Shown here: one piece after another, positions 63,376 through 64,000 of the stretch
Layout of the letters: every line of letters starts with the position of its first letter
Position numbering within the stretch: position 1 is the first letter of the stretch
NCBI GenBank assembly: GCA_963576565.1
Contig: OY755039.1
Location: 142,545,369 to 142,609,368 of the forward strand
DNA length: 64,000 bases
Source: Aspidapion aeneum
Lineage: Eukaryota; Arthropoda; Insecta; Coleoptera; Brentidae
Direction of reading: 5' to 3'
Position numbers and translations under genes: made by a program
The notes under the pieces: model-generated
Databases searched by the model: none
What the model saw: the letters and a program-made list of their open reading frames with translations, nothing else
Told to the model about the DNA's origin: nothing

Positions 63376-63714
63376 ACCAAAAGGAAATACCGAGCCACCC
63401 CTCGAACAAAGGTACTTTACTCTTAACACTTATTATCAAATTAACCTATTAAACCAACTTGTATATTAATTGATTTAGCTCATTTCTTTAACATGTTAGT
63501 TTAACACCAAGCAGGAGCAATTCCCAAAAAATCATAATATAAATCGAAATTTTTTTGTCATTTATACCTTACCGTAACTTATTCCGTGGACACACTGTAT
63601 ATTTAAGGATTTCACGTTTTTTTGGGCTTTTAAAATTGATGTTATTATTTTGCCATACCCCGTACTTTCTATTATACGGGGGATTTTAGAAAGTATTGTA
63701 ATTTCAACATACCT

Positions 63715-63942
63715 TTAGATCTGGTCCCACCCGCACAACCGGTCAGTTTTTTCATAATTTTCTAATTTAAAAGTTCGCTTATATTCACAACTTTTGCATT
63801 TACTTACATTCGTTATTATTAAATTTGGTTTGGGACGACCGACACTTTTGATTTTTATTTTCTCTTCTAATAGTAAAGAACAAAATTTAATTGTCTTTAA
63901 ATATTGCACGGCAATGATATCAGAATTAGAAACTTCCGCCAT
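63715..63942 (-). pseudogene. hAT-type TTF zinc-finger N-terminal fragment
   Basis: 75 codons from ATG at 63942. LEEKIKIKSVGRPKPNLIIT, then KCKSCEYKRTFKLENYEKTD and RLCGWDQI stop. The order GRPxPxL...(R)xFxxxxYxKxxWLxGC is the TTF-type finger in front of hAT transposases; here it ends one residue into the Cys motif. No DDE core nearby in the window. Could be the start of a degraded element or an exon ending near AAAG|GTATGT (63711). Confidence 0.4.
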
Positions 63943-64000
63943 TCTCGTATCTACGAAATCGTCGAAATCAACACAATACGGCCCGACCGATAACAACAAA

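Larger units (their letters stand above)
61214..63597. mobile_element. Outer mariner-like element hosting copy B
   Basis: Ends CAGTGTGTCCACGGATTGAA...TTATTCCGTGGACACACTG with TA on both sides. Both arms continue AATGTATAAATGACAAAAAA and TCCTGCTTGG; the interior is occupied by 61698-63204 and a minisatellite. Confidence 0.7.

Noticed and set aside
63711..63999. Extra exon of the host membrane protein
   Set aside because: Upstream of the signal-peptide exon, has its own ATG and stop, and resembles a hAT zinc finger.

Overview
This window looks like intron-rich, AT-rich chromosomal DNA of an insect. The evidence is the mix of repeats: non-LTR retrotransposons (Jockey/CR1-like and I/R1-like with RNase H), a copia remnant, hAT, pogo/Tc1-mariner, P-like and TTAA-targeting elements, TACAGGGTGTCC-type terminal inverted repeats (TIRs), and long (CTGT)n arrays next to a conserved core. 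A beetle is my best guess but is not proven. Nothing here is bacterial; no operon, rRNA or CRISPR array is visible.

The one host gene I can support lies on the minus strand. Seven exons (60328-60265, 36278-36081, 34469-34302, 33240-32132, 30504-30336, 27020-26865, 24465-24305) have consensus GT/AG splice sites and compatible phases at all six junctions (1,1,1,0,1,1). They add up to 2025 nt, which is 674 codons plus TGA. The predicted product is a type I membrane protein: a signal peptide, a long cysteine-free acidic and Thr/Ser-rich ectodomain with several N-glycosylation sequons, two better-ordered exons next to the membrane, one transmembrane helix and a 17-residue cytosolic tail. I do not recognise the family. 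The promoter and signal-peptide exon exist in three tandem, diverged copies (57.3 kb, 58.9-60.2 kb and 60.3-60.6 kb); only the most upstream has an intact ATG and a phase-correct splice donor.

Layout: 1-4.2 kb, inverted pair of CTGT-family elements, the first carrying a 1747-bp perfect TGTC array. 4.3-16.9 kb, MITEs, a Jockey/CR1-like LINE, a fold-back element, a tandem-repeat family (called X here) and a long-TIR mariner-like element. 17-22.3 kb, decayed LINEs with nested MITEs. 22.1-24.1 kb, a pogo-like shell holding a hAT element, which itself holds a TTAA MITE. 24.3-36.3 kb, exons 7 to 2 with transposon-filled introns (LINE RNase H fragments, P-like element, copia, MITEs). 36.3-60.3 kb, a 24-kb first intron full of transposons: a head-to-head CTGT pair, an I-like LINE 3' end, GC-rich hAT-like elements, a solo LTR, a deleted pogo-like transposon with a helix-turn-helix and a PHD-like finger, and minisatellites. 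60.9-64 kb, nested mariner-like elements and a hAT-type zinc-finger ORF.

Many nested insertions can be ordered from exact target-site duplications and from uninterrupted relatives in the same window. All family calls come from reading motifs; no database search was possible.
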